Under the pieces are notes generated by a model. The model made no database searches. It was not told where the DNA came from and saw nothing but the letters and a program-made list of their open reading frames with translations. A stretch of 46,080 nt of DNA, taken from assembly GCA_030678995.1 (NCBI GenBank), contig JAUXTQ010000033.1:1-46080 (forward strand), written 5' to 3'. The stretch is from Caulobacter sp. Its GTDB lineage: Bacteria; Pseudomonadota; Alphaproteobacteria; Caulobacterales; Caulobacteraceae. Positions 8,726 to 17,487 of the stretch are shown here, piece by piece. The position numbers and the translations under genes are program-made. Every line of letters starts with the position of its first letter. Position 1 is the stretch's first letter.

Positions 8726-9109
8726 ATGATCGGATACGTCACCATCGGCGCCCTCGACGTCGAGAAATCCTTGCCATTCTGGGACGCGGTGTTCGCGCCC
8801 ATCGGCGGCGAGCGCGGCTTTTTCAGCGGCGGCTGGGCCGGCTACGGCCTCAAGGGCGAGGCCCAGAACATCTACATCTGCCCGCCGCACGACGGCCAGG
8901 CGGCCCGCGGCGGCAACGGCATCATGCTCGCCTTCAAGGCCCCCTCGATCGATGCGGTGAAGGCAGCCCACGCCGCGGGCCTGGCCAACGGTGGAACCGA
9001 CGAGGGCGGTCCCGGACCCCGGCCTGAAGACTCCAAGGACTTCTATGGAGCCTATCTGCGCGACGCGACGGGCAACAAGATCTGCATCTTCGCCAAGGGT
9101 CCGTTCTGA
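8726..9109 (+). CDS. VOC (glyoxalase/bleomycin-resistance fold) family protein
   Basis: A 127-residue cytoplasmic protein with paired beta-alpha-beta-beta-beta modules: IGYVTIGALDVEKSLPFWDAVF at the start and DFYGAYLRDATGNKICIFAK at the end, both typical of the vicinal-oxygen-chelate family. Related proteins bind a divalent metal through His and Glu, but only part of that set is obvious here, so activity is uncertain. The ATG at 8726 was chosen because it starts at the first conserved strand; an in-frame ATG at 8657 adds 23 non-conserved residues. The DJ-1/PfpI gene follows after 20 bases in the same direction, suggesting co-transcription. Confidence 0.85.
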   Translation: MIGYVTIGALDVEKSLPFWDAVFAPIGGERGFFSGGWAGYGLKGEAQNIYICPPHDGQAARGGNGIMLAFKAPSIDAVKAAHAAGLANGGTDEGGPGPRPEDSKDFYGAYLRDATGNKICIFAKGPF

Positions 9110-9129
9110 CCGCCGCGGGAGACCCGGTC

Positions 9130-9726
9130 ATGAAGCGCTGCATCGCCCTGTTCAACCACGGCTGGGCAGACTGGGAGGCTGGTTTCGTGCTGGCCGTCCT
9201 GCGGGAGTATTTCGGGTTCGCGGTGCGCATCGCCACGCCAGGCGGGGTCGAGGCCACCTCCATCGGCGGGGTGCGGGCGGCGGCGGACCTGGCCTTTGAC
9301 GCGGTCGATCCGACGGATACGGACCTGCTGCTGGTCATCGGCAGCGCCAGCTGGATCGAGGGCGAGGACCTGGTGGTCAGCGACCTGCTGCGGCGGGCGG
9401 ACGCCGTCGGCCTGTCGATCGGGGCGATCTGCGCCGGGACGCTGGCGGCGGCCCGGGCCGGGCTGCTTGATGACCGGCCGCATACCAGCAACGACCTGGC
9501 CTTTCTGCGGGCGAAGTCCCCGGCCTACGCCGGCGCCGCCCACTATCAGGACGCTCCCGTCGCGGCGCGGGGCGGCAATGTCGTCACCGCCCCCGGCTCG
9601 GCCCCGACCAGCTTCGCCGTGGCGGTCCTGAGGCTGGTCGCACCCGAACGGGAGGCGGACATCGCGGCCTACGAAGCGATGCTCGGCGCCGAGCATGCGC
9701 ATCCGAAGGGGCTGGGAAATCTGTAG
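9130..9726 (+). CDS. DJ-1/PfpI family protein
   Basis: The 198-residue protein has the class I glutamine-amidotransferase-like fold of the DJ-1/PfpI family. The nucleophile elbow is SIGAICAGTLAAARAGLLD with Cys101. A glutamate near residue 16 (WADWEAG) sits where family members have the residue that tunes the cysteine. Members act as glyoxalases, chaperones, isonitrile hydratases or deglycases, so the reaction cannot be fixed. GGGAGA lies 9 bases before the ATG. The pairing with a VOC-fold protein 20 bases upstream hints at detoxification of reactive carbonyls, which is inference. Confidence 0.85.
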   Translation: MKRCIALFNHGWADWEAGFVLAVLREYFGFAVRIATPGGVEATSIGGVRAAADLAFDAVDPTDTDLLLVIGSASWIEGEDLVVSDLLRRADAVGLSIGAICAGTLAAARAGLLDDRPHTSNDLAFLRAKSPAYAGAAHYQDAPVAARGGNVVTAPGSAPTSFAVAVLRLVAPEREADIAAYEAMLGAEHAHPKGLGNL

Positions 9727-9764
9727 GGAGAGGAAGCGACCTGTTTTCCAGACCGGATTGGATG

Positions 9765-9909
9765 CTCCCTGAAGGCCTTGATGGAATGGTTCGCTCCGGA
9801 CGGCGACCTTGGTCAAGGACCGCTTCGCGGCCGCGCAGCGGCGGGCCCAGCGGGCCCGTCCTTGACGAAGGTCCCGCCGGAGCAAGACTGCTCATCAAGA
9901 CATCAGGGC
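9765..9909 (+). repeat. Copy C of the ~145-bp hairpin element
   Basis: It runs from TCCCTGAAGGCCTTGATGG to CTCATCAAGACATCAGGGCG. The central hairpin pairs GGTCAAGGAC with GTCCTTGACG and has the tip GGGCCC-AGC-GGGCCC. It lies between the convergent DJ-1 and GNAT genes, and the rest of that 218-base gap has no gene. Confidence 0.88.
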
Positions 9910-9944
9910 GCAGTTTGCCCGGACCGCTGACATGGCTGAAACGC

Positions 9945-10388
9945 CTACCGCCGGTACTGGATGAACCCGCTCCGCGTCGCCAGACGGTCATACAGCAGCC
10001 TGGCCGTGGCGTTGGTTTCGTGGGTCATCCAGTATACCCGCGCCGCGCCCAGCCGATCGGCCTCGGCATAGACCGCCTCGATCAACGCCCGTCCGGCGCC
10101 GCTGCCCCGCCGCGACGGATCAACATAGAGGTCGCCCAGATAGCAGTAGGGCGCCATCGACCAGGTCGAGGCGTGCAGCACGCACTGGACCAGGCCGAAC
10201 ACCCCGGCCTCGTCCTCGGCCACCAGGGCGAACATCGGCGTGGCCGGGTCAAGCAGCCGCGTCCAGGTCGCCTCGGAGACCTCCGGCGCGACGCTGGACT
10301 CATAGAAGGTCAGATAGCCGGCCCACAGCCCGTCCCACGCCGCCCGGTCGGACGGCGCGAGCGGGCGGATGGTTCCGGCGAAGGCCAA
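9945..10388 (-). CDS. GNAT family N-acetyltransferase
   Basis: The 147-residue protein has the GNAT fold: IRPLAPSDRAAWDGLWAGYL at the start, a central LGDLYVDPSRRGSGAGRALIEAV segment with the acetyl-CoA pyrophosphate loop (RRGSGAGRAL), and the C-terminal VYWMTHETNATARLLYDRLA motif. These enzymes transfer an acetyl group from acetyl-CoA to an amine; the acceptor is not evident. The start appears to be TTG at 10388, directly after the icd stop (TGATTG), and no ATG or GTG fits the fold start better. It is probably translated with icd from the same mRNA. Confidence 0.88.
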   Translation of the reverse strand: MAFAGTIRPLAPSDRAAWDGLWAGYLTFYESSVAPEVSEATWTRLLDPATPMFALVAEDEAGVFGLVQCVLHASTWSMAPYCYLGDLYVDPSRRGSGAGRALIEAVYAEADRLGAARVYWMTHETNATARLLYDRLATRSGFIQYRR

Positions 10389-11603
10389 TCAGGCCGCCAT
10401 CGCCGCCTTGAGGTTCTCGTCGATCTTGTCGAGGAAGCCCTCGGTGGTCAGCCAGTTCTGCTTGTCGCCGACCAGCAGCGCCAGGTCCTTGGTCATGAAG
10501 CCGGCCTCGACGGTGTCGACGCAGACCTTTTCCAGGGTGTGGGCGAAGCGGTCCAGTTCGGGGTTGTTGTCCAGCTTGGCGCGGTGGGCCAGGCCGCGGG
10601 TCCAGGCGAAGATCGAGGCGATCGAGTTGGTCGAGGTCGACTCGCCCCTCTGGTGCTGGCGGTAGTGCCGGGTGACGGTGCCGTGGGCGGCCTCGGCCTC
10701 GACGGTCTTGCCGTCCGGGGTCAGCAGCACCGAGGTCATCAGGCCCAGCGAGCCGAAGCCCTGGGCGACGATGTCGCTCTGCACGTCGCCGTCGTAGTTC
10801 TTGCAGGCCCAGACGTAACCGCCCGACCACTTCAGGGCCGAGGCGACCATATCGTCGATCAGCCGGTGCTCGTAGGTCAGGCCCAGGGCCTTGAACTGAC
10901 TGGCGTACTCGGCGTCGAACACCTCCTGGAAGATGTCCTTGAAGCGCCCGTCATAGGCCTTGAGGATGGTGTTCTTGGTGGAGAGATAGACCGGGTACTT
11001 GCGGCCAAGGCCGTAGGCGAAGCTGGCGTGGGCGAAGTCGCGGATCGAGTCGTCGAGGTTGTACATGCCCATGGCCACGCCGGCCGACGGGGCGTCGTAC
11101 ACCTCGTGCTCGATGGTCTTGCCGTCGTCGCCGACGAACTTGATCGACAGCTTGCCCTTGCCCGGGAAGAGGAAGTCGGTGGCCTTGTACTGGTCGCCGA
11201 AGGCGTGACGGCCGACGATGATCGGCTGTGTCCAGCCGGGCACCAGACGGGGCACGTTCTGGCAGATGATCGGCTCGCGGAAGATCACCCCGCCCAGGAT
11301 GTTGCGGATGGTCCCGTTGGGGCTTTTCCACATCTTCTTCAGGCCGAACTCCGCGACCCGCTGCTCGTCGGGGGTGATGGTCGCGCATTTGACGGCCACG
11401 CCGTGCTTCTTCGTCGCCTCGGCGGCGTCGATGGTCACCTGGTCGTTGGTGGCGTCGCGGTTCTCGATCGACAGGTCGTAGTAGTCCAGCTCGAGGTCGA
11501 GGTAGGGGAAGATCAGCTTGTCCTTGATGAGCTTCCAGATGATGCGGGTCATCTCGTCGCCGTCCATGTCGACGACAGGATTGGCGACCTTGATCTTGGC
11601 CAT
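10389..11603 (-). CDS. icd: NADP-dependent isocitrate dehydrogenase
   Basis: This 404-residue TCA-cycle enzyme converts isocitrate to 2-oxoglutarate and CO2 with NADP. The sequence is of the eukaryote-like homodimeric type: [14 protein letters not shown] at the N-terminus, [13 protein letters not shown] for substrate binding, [22 protein letters not shown] carrying the metal-binding aspartates, and [14 protein letters not shown] for NADP contacts. CGGAGAG precedes the ATG. A GNAT gene follows immediately downstream. A divergent hybrid histidine kinase starts about 160 bases upstream, so the two promoters share a short region. Confidence 0.98.
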   Translation of the reverse strand: MAKIKVANPVVDMDGDEMTRIIWKLIKDKLIFPYLDLELDYYDLSIENRDATNDQVTIDAAEATKKHGVAVKCATITPDEQRVAEFGLKKMWKSPNGTIRNILGGVIFREPIICQNVPRLVPGWTQPIIVGRHAFGDQYKATDFLFPGKGKLSIKFVGDDGKTIEHEVYDAPSAGVAMGMYNLDDSIRDFAHASFAYGLGRKYPVYLSTKNTILKAYDGRFKDIFQEVFDAEYASQFKALGLTYEHRLIDDMVASALKWSGGYVWACKNYDGDVQSDIVAQGFGSLGLMTSVLLTPDGKTVEAEAAHGTVTRHYRQHQRGESTSTNSIASIFAWTRGLAHRAKLDNNPELDRFAHTLEKVCVDTVEAGFMTKDLALLVGDKQNWLTTEGFLDKIDENLKAAMAA

Positions 11604-11679
11604 GGGGATGTCTCTCCGTTGGGCGCGCTTCTGCAGGAAAAGCGGCGGCGCACAGGGCCCCCGCGAGCGCGAGCGGGAG

Positions 11680-11689
11680 GGCTATAGCC
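11680..11689 (-). promoter_or_regulatory. Possible icd promoter -10 (GGCTATAGCC)
   Basis: The perfect 10-base palindrome GGCTATAGCC contains GCTATAGC on both strands, close to the Caulobacter sigma-73 -10 consensus. On the minus strand it would start transcription roughly 70 bases before the icd ATG. No convincing -35 was seen, and on the plus strand it could equally serve the kinase gene. Confidence 0.35.
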
Positions 11690-11762
11690 TCTGCCGGGCG
11701 ACGGGGGAAGGCAGCAGCAATCAGCCCATTTCCAGTCAACGGCCTGTTCAGGTCTGGGGGTT

Positions 11763-14279
11763 ATGCCTGTTCCGTTGACTGGGGGCTCTGTGGCCATGAC
11801 GACTGTCGCCAAACCGCTGGCGCGAAAACTGCTGGGTATCGTGGTCGTGCTGTCCATCGCCGTCACGGGCCTGGCAACGGCCGCGACGTTCGCCTTCGTG
11901 CAGAAGGCTTCCATGGAGCGGCAGATTCGCAATCTGCAGCTCTATGTGAAGGAGCGCGCCAACACCGAGGACCGACTGTTCTCCGATCTGGTCAAGGTCC
12001 ACGCCGACGCCACCGAAGCCCTGACGCGACGGATGGGGCGGCTCACCGGTCCGGCGCTGGACGCCCGGTTCGACCGCCTGTTCCCGCCGAAGAGCGACGG
12101 CACGCGCCGTAGCGCCCCGGCCCTGTTCGACGGGGTCACAGGCGAAGGCGGCGGCTACACCTACGGCATGGGCGCCTTTCTCGCCGACGGCCGCCACGTC
12201 ACGCCGCAACAGAAAGCGCTGTTCGTCGCGTCGATGCAGATCGTGTCGATGGCCGGCGAAGCGCAGCACTCGCGCTACGATAACTTCTACATGTTCACGC
12301 CGGACAACCGGCTGGTGGTCTACGGCCCCGATCGGGACGACCGGCTGATCTACTATCGCCAGGACGCCCCGCCGACGCTCGACTTCCGCAATGAGGAGAT
12401 GACCGAGCTTACGCGCCCGCGGGCCAATCCCGCGCGGGTGATGAAATGCACCAAGCTGCGCAAGCTGATGAGCGACCCCACCGGCAAGGCGCTGACCACG
12501 GCCTGTATGACGCCGATCGACATCGACGGCGTCCATGTCGGCGCCTGGGGCACCACCCTGACCCTGGATTCCTACCTGATGGCCGCGGTCGGCGAGTCGA
12601 TCCAGGGCGGCGAGAACCTGATCGTTTCGGCCGACGGCGAGCTGATCGCCGCGCCGGGCCTTGGCAAGAAGGGCATCGTTTCGCCCGCCGAGCTGGTGCG
12701 CGAAGAGACGCGGCGCGGCATCGGGCCCCTGGTCAAGGGCATCCGCGCCCGGGGTGGCGCCTCGGGCGCATTTCTGTCCGGCGAGCGGGTCATCGCCTAT
12801 GGCCATCTGGAGGAGCCGGACTGGTATTTCGTCATGAGCATTCCGACGTCCGAGATCGCCTGGTCGGCGGCCCGTACGGCGTCCTGGGTGCTGCTGTTCG
12901 GCCTGATCGGCATCGTCGTCCAGGCTATCCTGCTGTTCCGTTTCATCCACCGCGAGGTGGTCGATCCCCTGGTCACCCTGTCGGCCGCCCATGCCCGCGA
13001 TGGCACGGCCCAGGCGCCCGGGGTCGAAAGCCGCCAGGACGAGATCGGCGGCCTGGCCCGCATTCTGCGCCACCAGCGCGCCGACAACGACGAGCTGTTC
13101 CGGTCGCTGGAGGACCGGGTCGCCGCGCGCACGGCCGAGCTGGAGCGGGCCAACCGCGCCAAGTCGACCTTCCTGGCCAACATGTCCCACGAACTGCGCA
13201 CGCCGCTGAACGGGGTCATCGCCCTGACCGACCAGCTGGCGGAGACCGATGATCAGGGGCGCCGGCGTGAACTGGCCGGCCTCGTCTCGTCCTCCGGCCG
13301 CCTGCTGGAGCAGGTGTTGAGCGATATCCTCGACGTGTCCAAGATCGAGGCCGGCCAGTTCCGCCTGTCGCCCGCGCCCTTCGAGCTGCAGGAAACCGTG
13401 GCGGCCATGGCCGACCTGCACCGCGCCTCGGCCGAGGCCAAGGGCCTGAACCTGACCTGGAAGATCTCGCCCAGGGCCGGGGGCGCCTATCTGGGCGACA
13501 GCGGGCGCATCGCCCAGATCCTCAGCAACCTGCTCGGCAACGCGGTGAAGTTTACCGACAAGGGCGAGGTCGTGCTGGCCGTGGACCGGAAGGGTGACGC
13601 CCTGAAGTTCACCGTCCGCGACACCGGCGTCGGCTTTGACGCCGAGGCCCGCGAGCGGCTGTTCCGTCGCTTTGAACAGGCCGACGACTCGATCACCCGC
13701 CGCTTCGGCGGCACTGGCCTTGGCCTGTCCATCTGCTCGGCCCTGACCGGCATGATGGGCGGCGAGATCGACGCCACGGCCAAACCCGGCGTCGGGGCCA
13801 CCTTCACCGTCATCCTGCCGCTGCCGCGCGCCGAGATGGCCGCGTCGGAAGAGCGTGCGACGGTCGATGACAGCGTCAACCTTCGGGGCATGCGGGTGCT
13901 GGCCGCCGAGGACCACCCGACCAACCAGAAGGTGCTGCAGATCGTGCTGGAACCGTTCGGCGTCGACCTGACCATCGTCGGCAATGGCGAAGAGGCCCTG
14001 GCCGCGTTCGGCGAGGGCTACGACGCGGTGCTGATGGACATGCAGATGCCCGTCATGGACGGTTTGACCGCCACCCGGATGATCCGCGAGCGGGAAGCGG
14101 CGGCCGGCGCGCCGCCGTGCTTGATCATCATGCTGACCGCCAACGCCATGGACGAGCATATCGAGGCGGCCCGCGTGGCCGGCGCCGATCTGCATGTGGC
14201 CAAACCGCTGCGGCCGGCCCAGCTGTTCGCCGCCCTGGCCCTGGCCCGCGCGCCGAAGGCGTTCGAGGCCGCCGCCTGA
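11763..14279 (+). CDS. Hybrid sensor histidine kinase/response regulator
   Basis: The 838-residue inner-membrane kinase has a first membrane helix (about residues 22-46) and a large extracytoplasmic sensor of some 320 residues. The second half of that sensor (GGENLIVSADGELIAAPG...WYFVMSIPTSEI) looks like a membrane-proximal Cache module. A second helix (about 372-393) and a short linker with coiled coil follow. The HisKA domain has SHELRTPLNG with His476, the HATPase has NAVKFTDKG and GTGLGLSIC, and a receiver domain has DMQMPVMDG with Asp759 and the conserved AKPL lysine. All phosphotransfer residues are intact. An in-frame ATG at 11796 is an equally good start. No partner regulator is adjacent, and its ligand is unknown. 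Confidence 0.92.
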   Translation: MPVPLTGGSVAMTTVAKPLARKLLGIVVVLSIAVTGLATAATFAFVQKASMERQIRNLQLYVKERANTEDRLFSDLVKVHADATEALTRRMGRLTGPALDARFDRLFPPKSDGTRRSAPALFDGVTGEGGGYTYGMGAFLADGRHVTPQQKALFVASMQIVSMAGEAQHSRYDNFYMFTPDNRLVVYGPDRDDRLIYYRQDAPPTLDFRNEEMTELTRPRANPARVMKCTKLRKLMSDPTGKALTTACMTPIDIDGVHVGAWGTTLTLDSYLMAAVGESIQGGENLIVSADGELIAAPGLGKKGIVSPAELVREETRRGIGPLVKGIRARGGASGAFLSGERVIAYGHLEEPDWYFVMSIPTSEIAWSAARTASWVLLFGLIGIVVQAILLFRFIHREVVDPLVTLSAAHARDGTAQAPGVESRQDEIGGLARILRHQRADNDELFRSLEDRVAARTAELERANRAKSTFLANMSHELRTPLNGVIALTDQLAETDDQGRRRELAGLVSSSGRLLEQVLSDILDVSKIEAGQFRLSPAPFELQETVAAMADLHRASAEAKGLNLTWKISPRAGGAYLGDSGRIAQILSNLLGNAVKFTDKGEVVLAVDRKGDALKFTVRDTGVGFDAEARERLFRRFEQADDSITRRFGGTGLGLSICSALTGMMGGEIDATAKPGVGATFTVILPLPRAEMAASEERATVDDSVNLRGMRVLAAEDHPTNQKVLQIVLEPFGVDLTIVGNGEEALAAFGEGYDAVLMDMQMPVMDGLTATRMIREREAAAGAPPCLIIMLTANAMDEHIEAARVAGADLHVAKPLRPAQLFAALALARAPKAFEAAA

Positions 14280-14280
14280 C

Positions 14281-15297
14281 CTAGCCGGCGGCCCTGACGA
14301 CGACCCGCATCACGTCGGCGAAGACCTTGTCGCGCGCGGCTTCTTCGTGGGGCGAGGCGGTCATGAACACCGCCACGGCGTAACGGCGGCCGTCCTTGAG
14401 GGTGACGATGCCGATGTCGTTGACCACCGGCGTCAGGCCAAGGTCCGTGCCCGAGGTTCCGGTCTTGTGCGCCAGGGTCGCTCCAGCGGGCAGGCCCGCC
14501 TTCAGACGGTTCGGCCCGGTAGGGGAGTCGGTCATGATTTTCAGCAGCAGGGCCGTGCTGCGCGGCGACAACAGTTCGCCCACCGCCAGCTTGCGCAGGA
14601 AGTTCAGCGCGCCGCTGCCGGTGACCGTGTCGCGCGGATCGGCCAGGTAGCGGGCGGTGGCCGCCCGGCGGGCATCCTCCGGGATGCTGTCGCGGGCGGC
14701 CTTGAAGGCCGGCCAGCCCTTCCACTCCAGGCGGAAGGAGGCCATGCCGTAAATCTCGGGCTGAAGCTCACGCTCGTAGCGGTCGATGCGCAGCTCCTTG
14801 AGGCCCCAGGTCTGCAGCCGCGCCGTCACCACGCCGGGGCCGCCGATCCGCTTCATCAGCACGTCGGCGGCGGTGTTGTCGCTGCCGCCCACGGCCCGCG
14901 CCAGCAGGTCGCGGACGGTGTAGGTCGAGACCGCCGGCCAGGCGTCGGCCACCGGGCTGTAGGGCGGCGACAGGTCCTGCTCGCGGATGGTCAGAACCTC
15001 GTCGAGTGAGAGGGCCCCCGCATCGACCTCGGCCAGAACGGCGGCACCGAGCGGGGCCTTGAACACGCTCTGCATCGGAAAGGCGCGGTCGCCGTTCCAG
15101 GCCCACATCTCGCCGCCGTCGAGGTTCTGCACCGCCACCTCGATCATGGCCGGCTGGGCGCCCGCTGCTATGTCGCCGATCTCGCGGTCCAGCAGGGCTG
15201 CGTCCAGCGGCGGGGTCGTGGCGACCGTGGTCGTGCCGGCCGGCTGGCAGGCGGCCAGGGCGAAGGCGGCGACGAAGGCAAGGAGCGGACGCGTCAT
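14281..15297 (-). CDS. Class A beta-lactamase, lipoprotein type
   Basis: The 338-residue protein has a lipoprotein signal (LLAFVAAFALAAC, Cys17). All main class A motifs are present: Ser77-VF-Lys80, Ser139-Asp-Asn141 and Lys278-Thr-Gly280. The omega-loop reads ERELQ, with Glu175 in the position of the general base and Gln179 where most class A enzymes have Asn. It should hydrolyse beta-lactams from a membrane-anchored position, though some members of this fold are weak or specialised. The spacing in the omega-loop resembles the A2 subclass. It is convergent with the kinase gene and divergent from trmJ. No regulator of the AmpR type is adjacent. Confidence 0.9.
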   Translation of the reverse strand: MTRPLLAFVAAFALAACQPAGTTTVATTPPLDAALLDREIGDIAAGAQPAMIEVAVQNLDGGEMWAWNGDRAFPMQSVFKAPLGAAVLAEVDAGALSLDEVLTIREQDLSPPYSPVADAWPAVSTYTVRDLLARAVGGSDNTAADVLMKRIGGPGVVTARLQTWGLKELRIDRYERELQPEIYGMASFRLEWKGWPAFKAARDSIPEDARRAATARYLADPRDTVTGSGALNFLRKLAVGELLSPRSTALLLKIMTDSPTGPNRLKAGLPAGATLAHKTGTSGTDLGLTPVVNDIGIVTLKDGRRYAVAVFMTASPHEEAARDKVFADVMRVVVRAAG

Positions 15298-15411
15298 GGT
15301 CTACCTTAACGCCCCGTTCCGGCGATTGGGCGTCCGGGAGCACGTCTTTTCTGATATCTCCCGCGCCCATCGATGACCGCCCCGGCGTCCCGGGGACCAG
15401 CGGAGACAGAC

Positions 15412-16194
15412 GTGACGGCTCCTGTCGTGATTCTCAATGAACCCCAGCTGGCCGAAAACATCGGCTCGGTCGCGCGGGTGATGGCCAATTTCGGCCTGTC
15501 GGACCTGCGTCTGGTGCGACCGCGGGACGGCTGGCCGCAGGCTCGGGCCTGGGCTAGCGCCTCCGGCGCCGACTGGCCGCTGGACAATGCAAAGGTGTTC
15601 GACCGGCTGGAGGAGGCGGTGGCCGACCTGCGCCTGGTCTACGCTACCACGGCCCGGTCGCGGGGCACGCAGCTGCCGGTGCTCACGCCGCGCGAGGCGG
15701 CGGTCAACCTGCATGCGGCCGACACCTTGGGGCAGGCCGTGGGCCTGCTGTTCGGCGGCGAGCGGGCGGGGCTGGAAACCGACGACATCGCCCTGTGCCA
15801 TGCCATTGTCACCATCCCGGTCGACGAGCGGTTCCGCTCGCTGAACCTGGCCCAGGCGGTGGCCCTCAACGCCTATGAATGGCGCCTGGGTGTCGCGGAC
15901 CGGCCCCGCGAGGCTTTCGCCGTCAACGTCGACGGGCCGGCCGACATGGCGACCCTGGTCGGCCTCTACGAGCAGCTCGAAGGCGAGCTTGACGTCGCCG
16001 GCTTCTTTCATCCGCCGGAGAAGCGCCCCTCGATGGTGCGCAACCTGCGCATCTCGCTGGGCCGCTCGCGCCTGACCGACCAGGAGGTCCGCACCTGGCG
16101 CGGCGTAGTCACCGCTCTGTCGAAAGGGCGCGGCCGGGTGCTGGAAAAACTTGCGCGCAAACGCGCGGCTGCTAATGATGAGACCAACGAGTAA
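15412..16194 (+). CDS. trmJ: tRNA (cytidine/uridine-2'-O-)-methyltransferase TrmJ-type, SPOUT family
   Basis: The SPOUT methyltransferase transfers methyl from S-adenosylmethionine to a ribose 2'-OH of tRNA (position 32 in TrmJ). Diagnostic segments are VVILNEPQLAENIGSVARVMANFG near the start and the knot-forming LLFGGERAGLETDD and IPVDERFRSLNLAQAVALNAYEW. A C-terminal helical extension (about residues 170-260) distinguishes TrmJ from the short TrmL type. I chose the GTG at 15412, preceded by GGAG, giving the family's MTAPVVIL start; an ATG at 15373 adds 13 residues without a ribosome-binding site. It is divergent from the beta-lactamase, and the DUF1254 genes follow. Confidence 0.88.
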   Translation: MTAPVVILNEPQLAENIGSVARVMANFGLSDLRLVRPRDGWPQARAWASASGADWPLDNAKVFDRLEEAVADLRLVYATTARSRGTQLPVLTPREAAVNLHAADTLGQAVGLLFGGERAGLETDDIALCHAIVTIPVDERFRSLNLAQAVALNAYEWRLGVADRPREAFAVNVDGPADMATLVGLYEQLEGELDVAGFFHPPEKRPSMVRNLRISLGRSRLTDQEVRTWRGVVTALSKGRGRVLEKLARKRAAANDETNE

Positions 16195-16215
16195 CATAAC
16201 TCGCTGGAGGGTCTC

Positions 16216-17484
16216 ATGAACCGTCGGGAACTGCTTGCCGCCCTGGCCCTGGCCCTGGCCGGCGCTGCCGGCGCGCTGCCGGGCCGGGCTTTCGCGGACG
16301 AATCGACCGATGCCCGCGACCTGTGGCTCTACGGCCTGCCGATCATCGAGATGGCGACCACCCGCGCCCGTCACCTGGCCGGGGGGCTGAGGCTCAACAC
16401 CTTCCAGCATGCCCGCCAGCTGTCCGATTTCCGGTCGAGGACCGTCACCAGCCCCAACAACGACACGCTCTATTCCATCGCCTGGCTGGACCTGACCCAG
16501 GGACCCGTCAGCCTGACCGTGCCGGCGACCGGCGACCGCTACTGGTCGGCCGCCTTCATGGACATGTACAGCAATAACAACGCCGTCCTGGGGCTGCGCA
16601 CGACCGGCGGCGGGGGCGGCCGGTACCTCGTCGTTGGGCCGGGTCAGACCGGCAGCGGGCCGGGCGTCGTCCGGTGCGCCACGCCGCATGCCTGGCTGCT
16701 TGTTCGCATCCTGACGGACGGGGCCGAAGACCTTCCGGCCACCCACGCGGTGCAGGACGGCTTCCGGCTGAGCGGGCCGGCCGGCGTGGCGCCGCCCGCC
16801 TTCGCCGGGCGCGGCGCGGCGCCGGTCGACTATTTCGCGTCCCTGAACCAATTGCTGGCAAGCGATCCGCCGCCCGCTACCGACGGCAAGATGCTGGCGC
16901 GCCTGAAGGCCTTCAGGGCGGATGGCCCGGGCGTCGCCGCCGGGATCGACCAAGCCCGCAACATCGCCAGGCTGGCGGAAGGTCGCACGTCGTTCATCCA
17001 GGGCTGGACCTACACCAAGGCGAACCTCGGCGATTTCGACCAGGACTACCTCTATCGCGCCCTCGTCGCCCTGAGCGGTCTGGCCGCCCTGCCGGTGGCC
17101 GAAGCCATGTATCTGCGGTCCCAGGGCGAGCGGGAGAACTCTTACTGGGGCGATGGCCTCTATCGTCTGGCGATTCCGACGCAGATGCCGGTGAACGCGT
17201 TCTGGTCGCTGTCGATGTACGAGCAGACGGCGGACGGACAGCGCTTTTTCGCCGAGAATCCGATCGGCCGTTACGCCATTGGCGACCGCACGAAAGGTCT
17301 CAAGCGCAACGCCGACGGGTCGCTGGACGTCTGGATCGCCCGGACGGACCCGGGCGGCGAGCGCTCGGCCAACTGGCTGCCGGCCCCGAAGACAGGTCCG
17401 TTCAACATGACCATGCGCCTCTACCTGCCGCGTCCCGAGGTTCTCGACGGCCGCTGGCGCCTGCCCGCCATTGAGAAGGCCTGA
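16216..17484 (+). CDS. DUF1254/DUF1214 domain protein, exported paralog
   Basis: A 422-residue protein. The N-terminus (MNRRELLAALALALAGAAGA...AFA) is a signal sequence with an RR pair of possible Tat type. DUF1254 signatures follow: LYGLPIIEMATTRAR, then the VTSPNNDTLYS motif. The C-terminal DUF1214 part has MPVNAFWSLSMYEQ, NPIGRYAIGDRTKGL and NWLPAPKTGPFNMTMRLYLP. The family has no defined reaction. GGAGG lies 6 bases before the ATG, and trmJ ends 21 bases upstream. The next gene is a paralog without a signal peptide, pointing to a tandem duplication. Confidence 0.9.
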   Translation: MNRRELLAALALALAGAAGALPGRAFADESTDARDLWLYGLPIIEMATTRARHLAGGLRLNTFQHARQLSDFRSRTVTSPNNDTLYSIAWLDLTQGPVSLTVPATGDRYWSAAFMDMYSNNNAVLGLRTTGGGGGRYLVVGPGQTGSGPGVVRCATPHAWLLVRILTDGAEDLPATHAVQDGFRLSGPAGVAPPAFAGRGAAPVDYFASLNQLLASDPPPATDGKMLARLKAFRADGPGVAAGIDQARNIARLAEGRTSFIQGWTYTKANLGDFDQDYLYRALVALSGLAALPVAEAMYLRSQGERENSYWGDGLYRLAIPTQMPVNAFWSLSMYEQTADGQRFFAENPIGRYAIGDRTKGLKRNADGSLDVWIARTDPGGERSANWLPAPKTGPFNMTMRLYLPRPEVLDGRWRLPAIEKA

Positions 17485-17487
17485 CCC

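Noticed and set aside
9762..11687. Long plus-strand frame covering icd and the GNAT gene
   Set aside because: It is antisense to two genes with clear family motifs and starts in a repeat.
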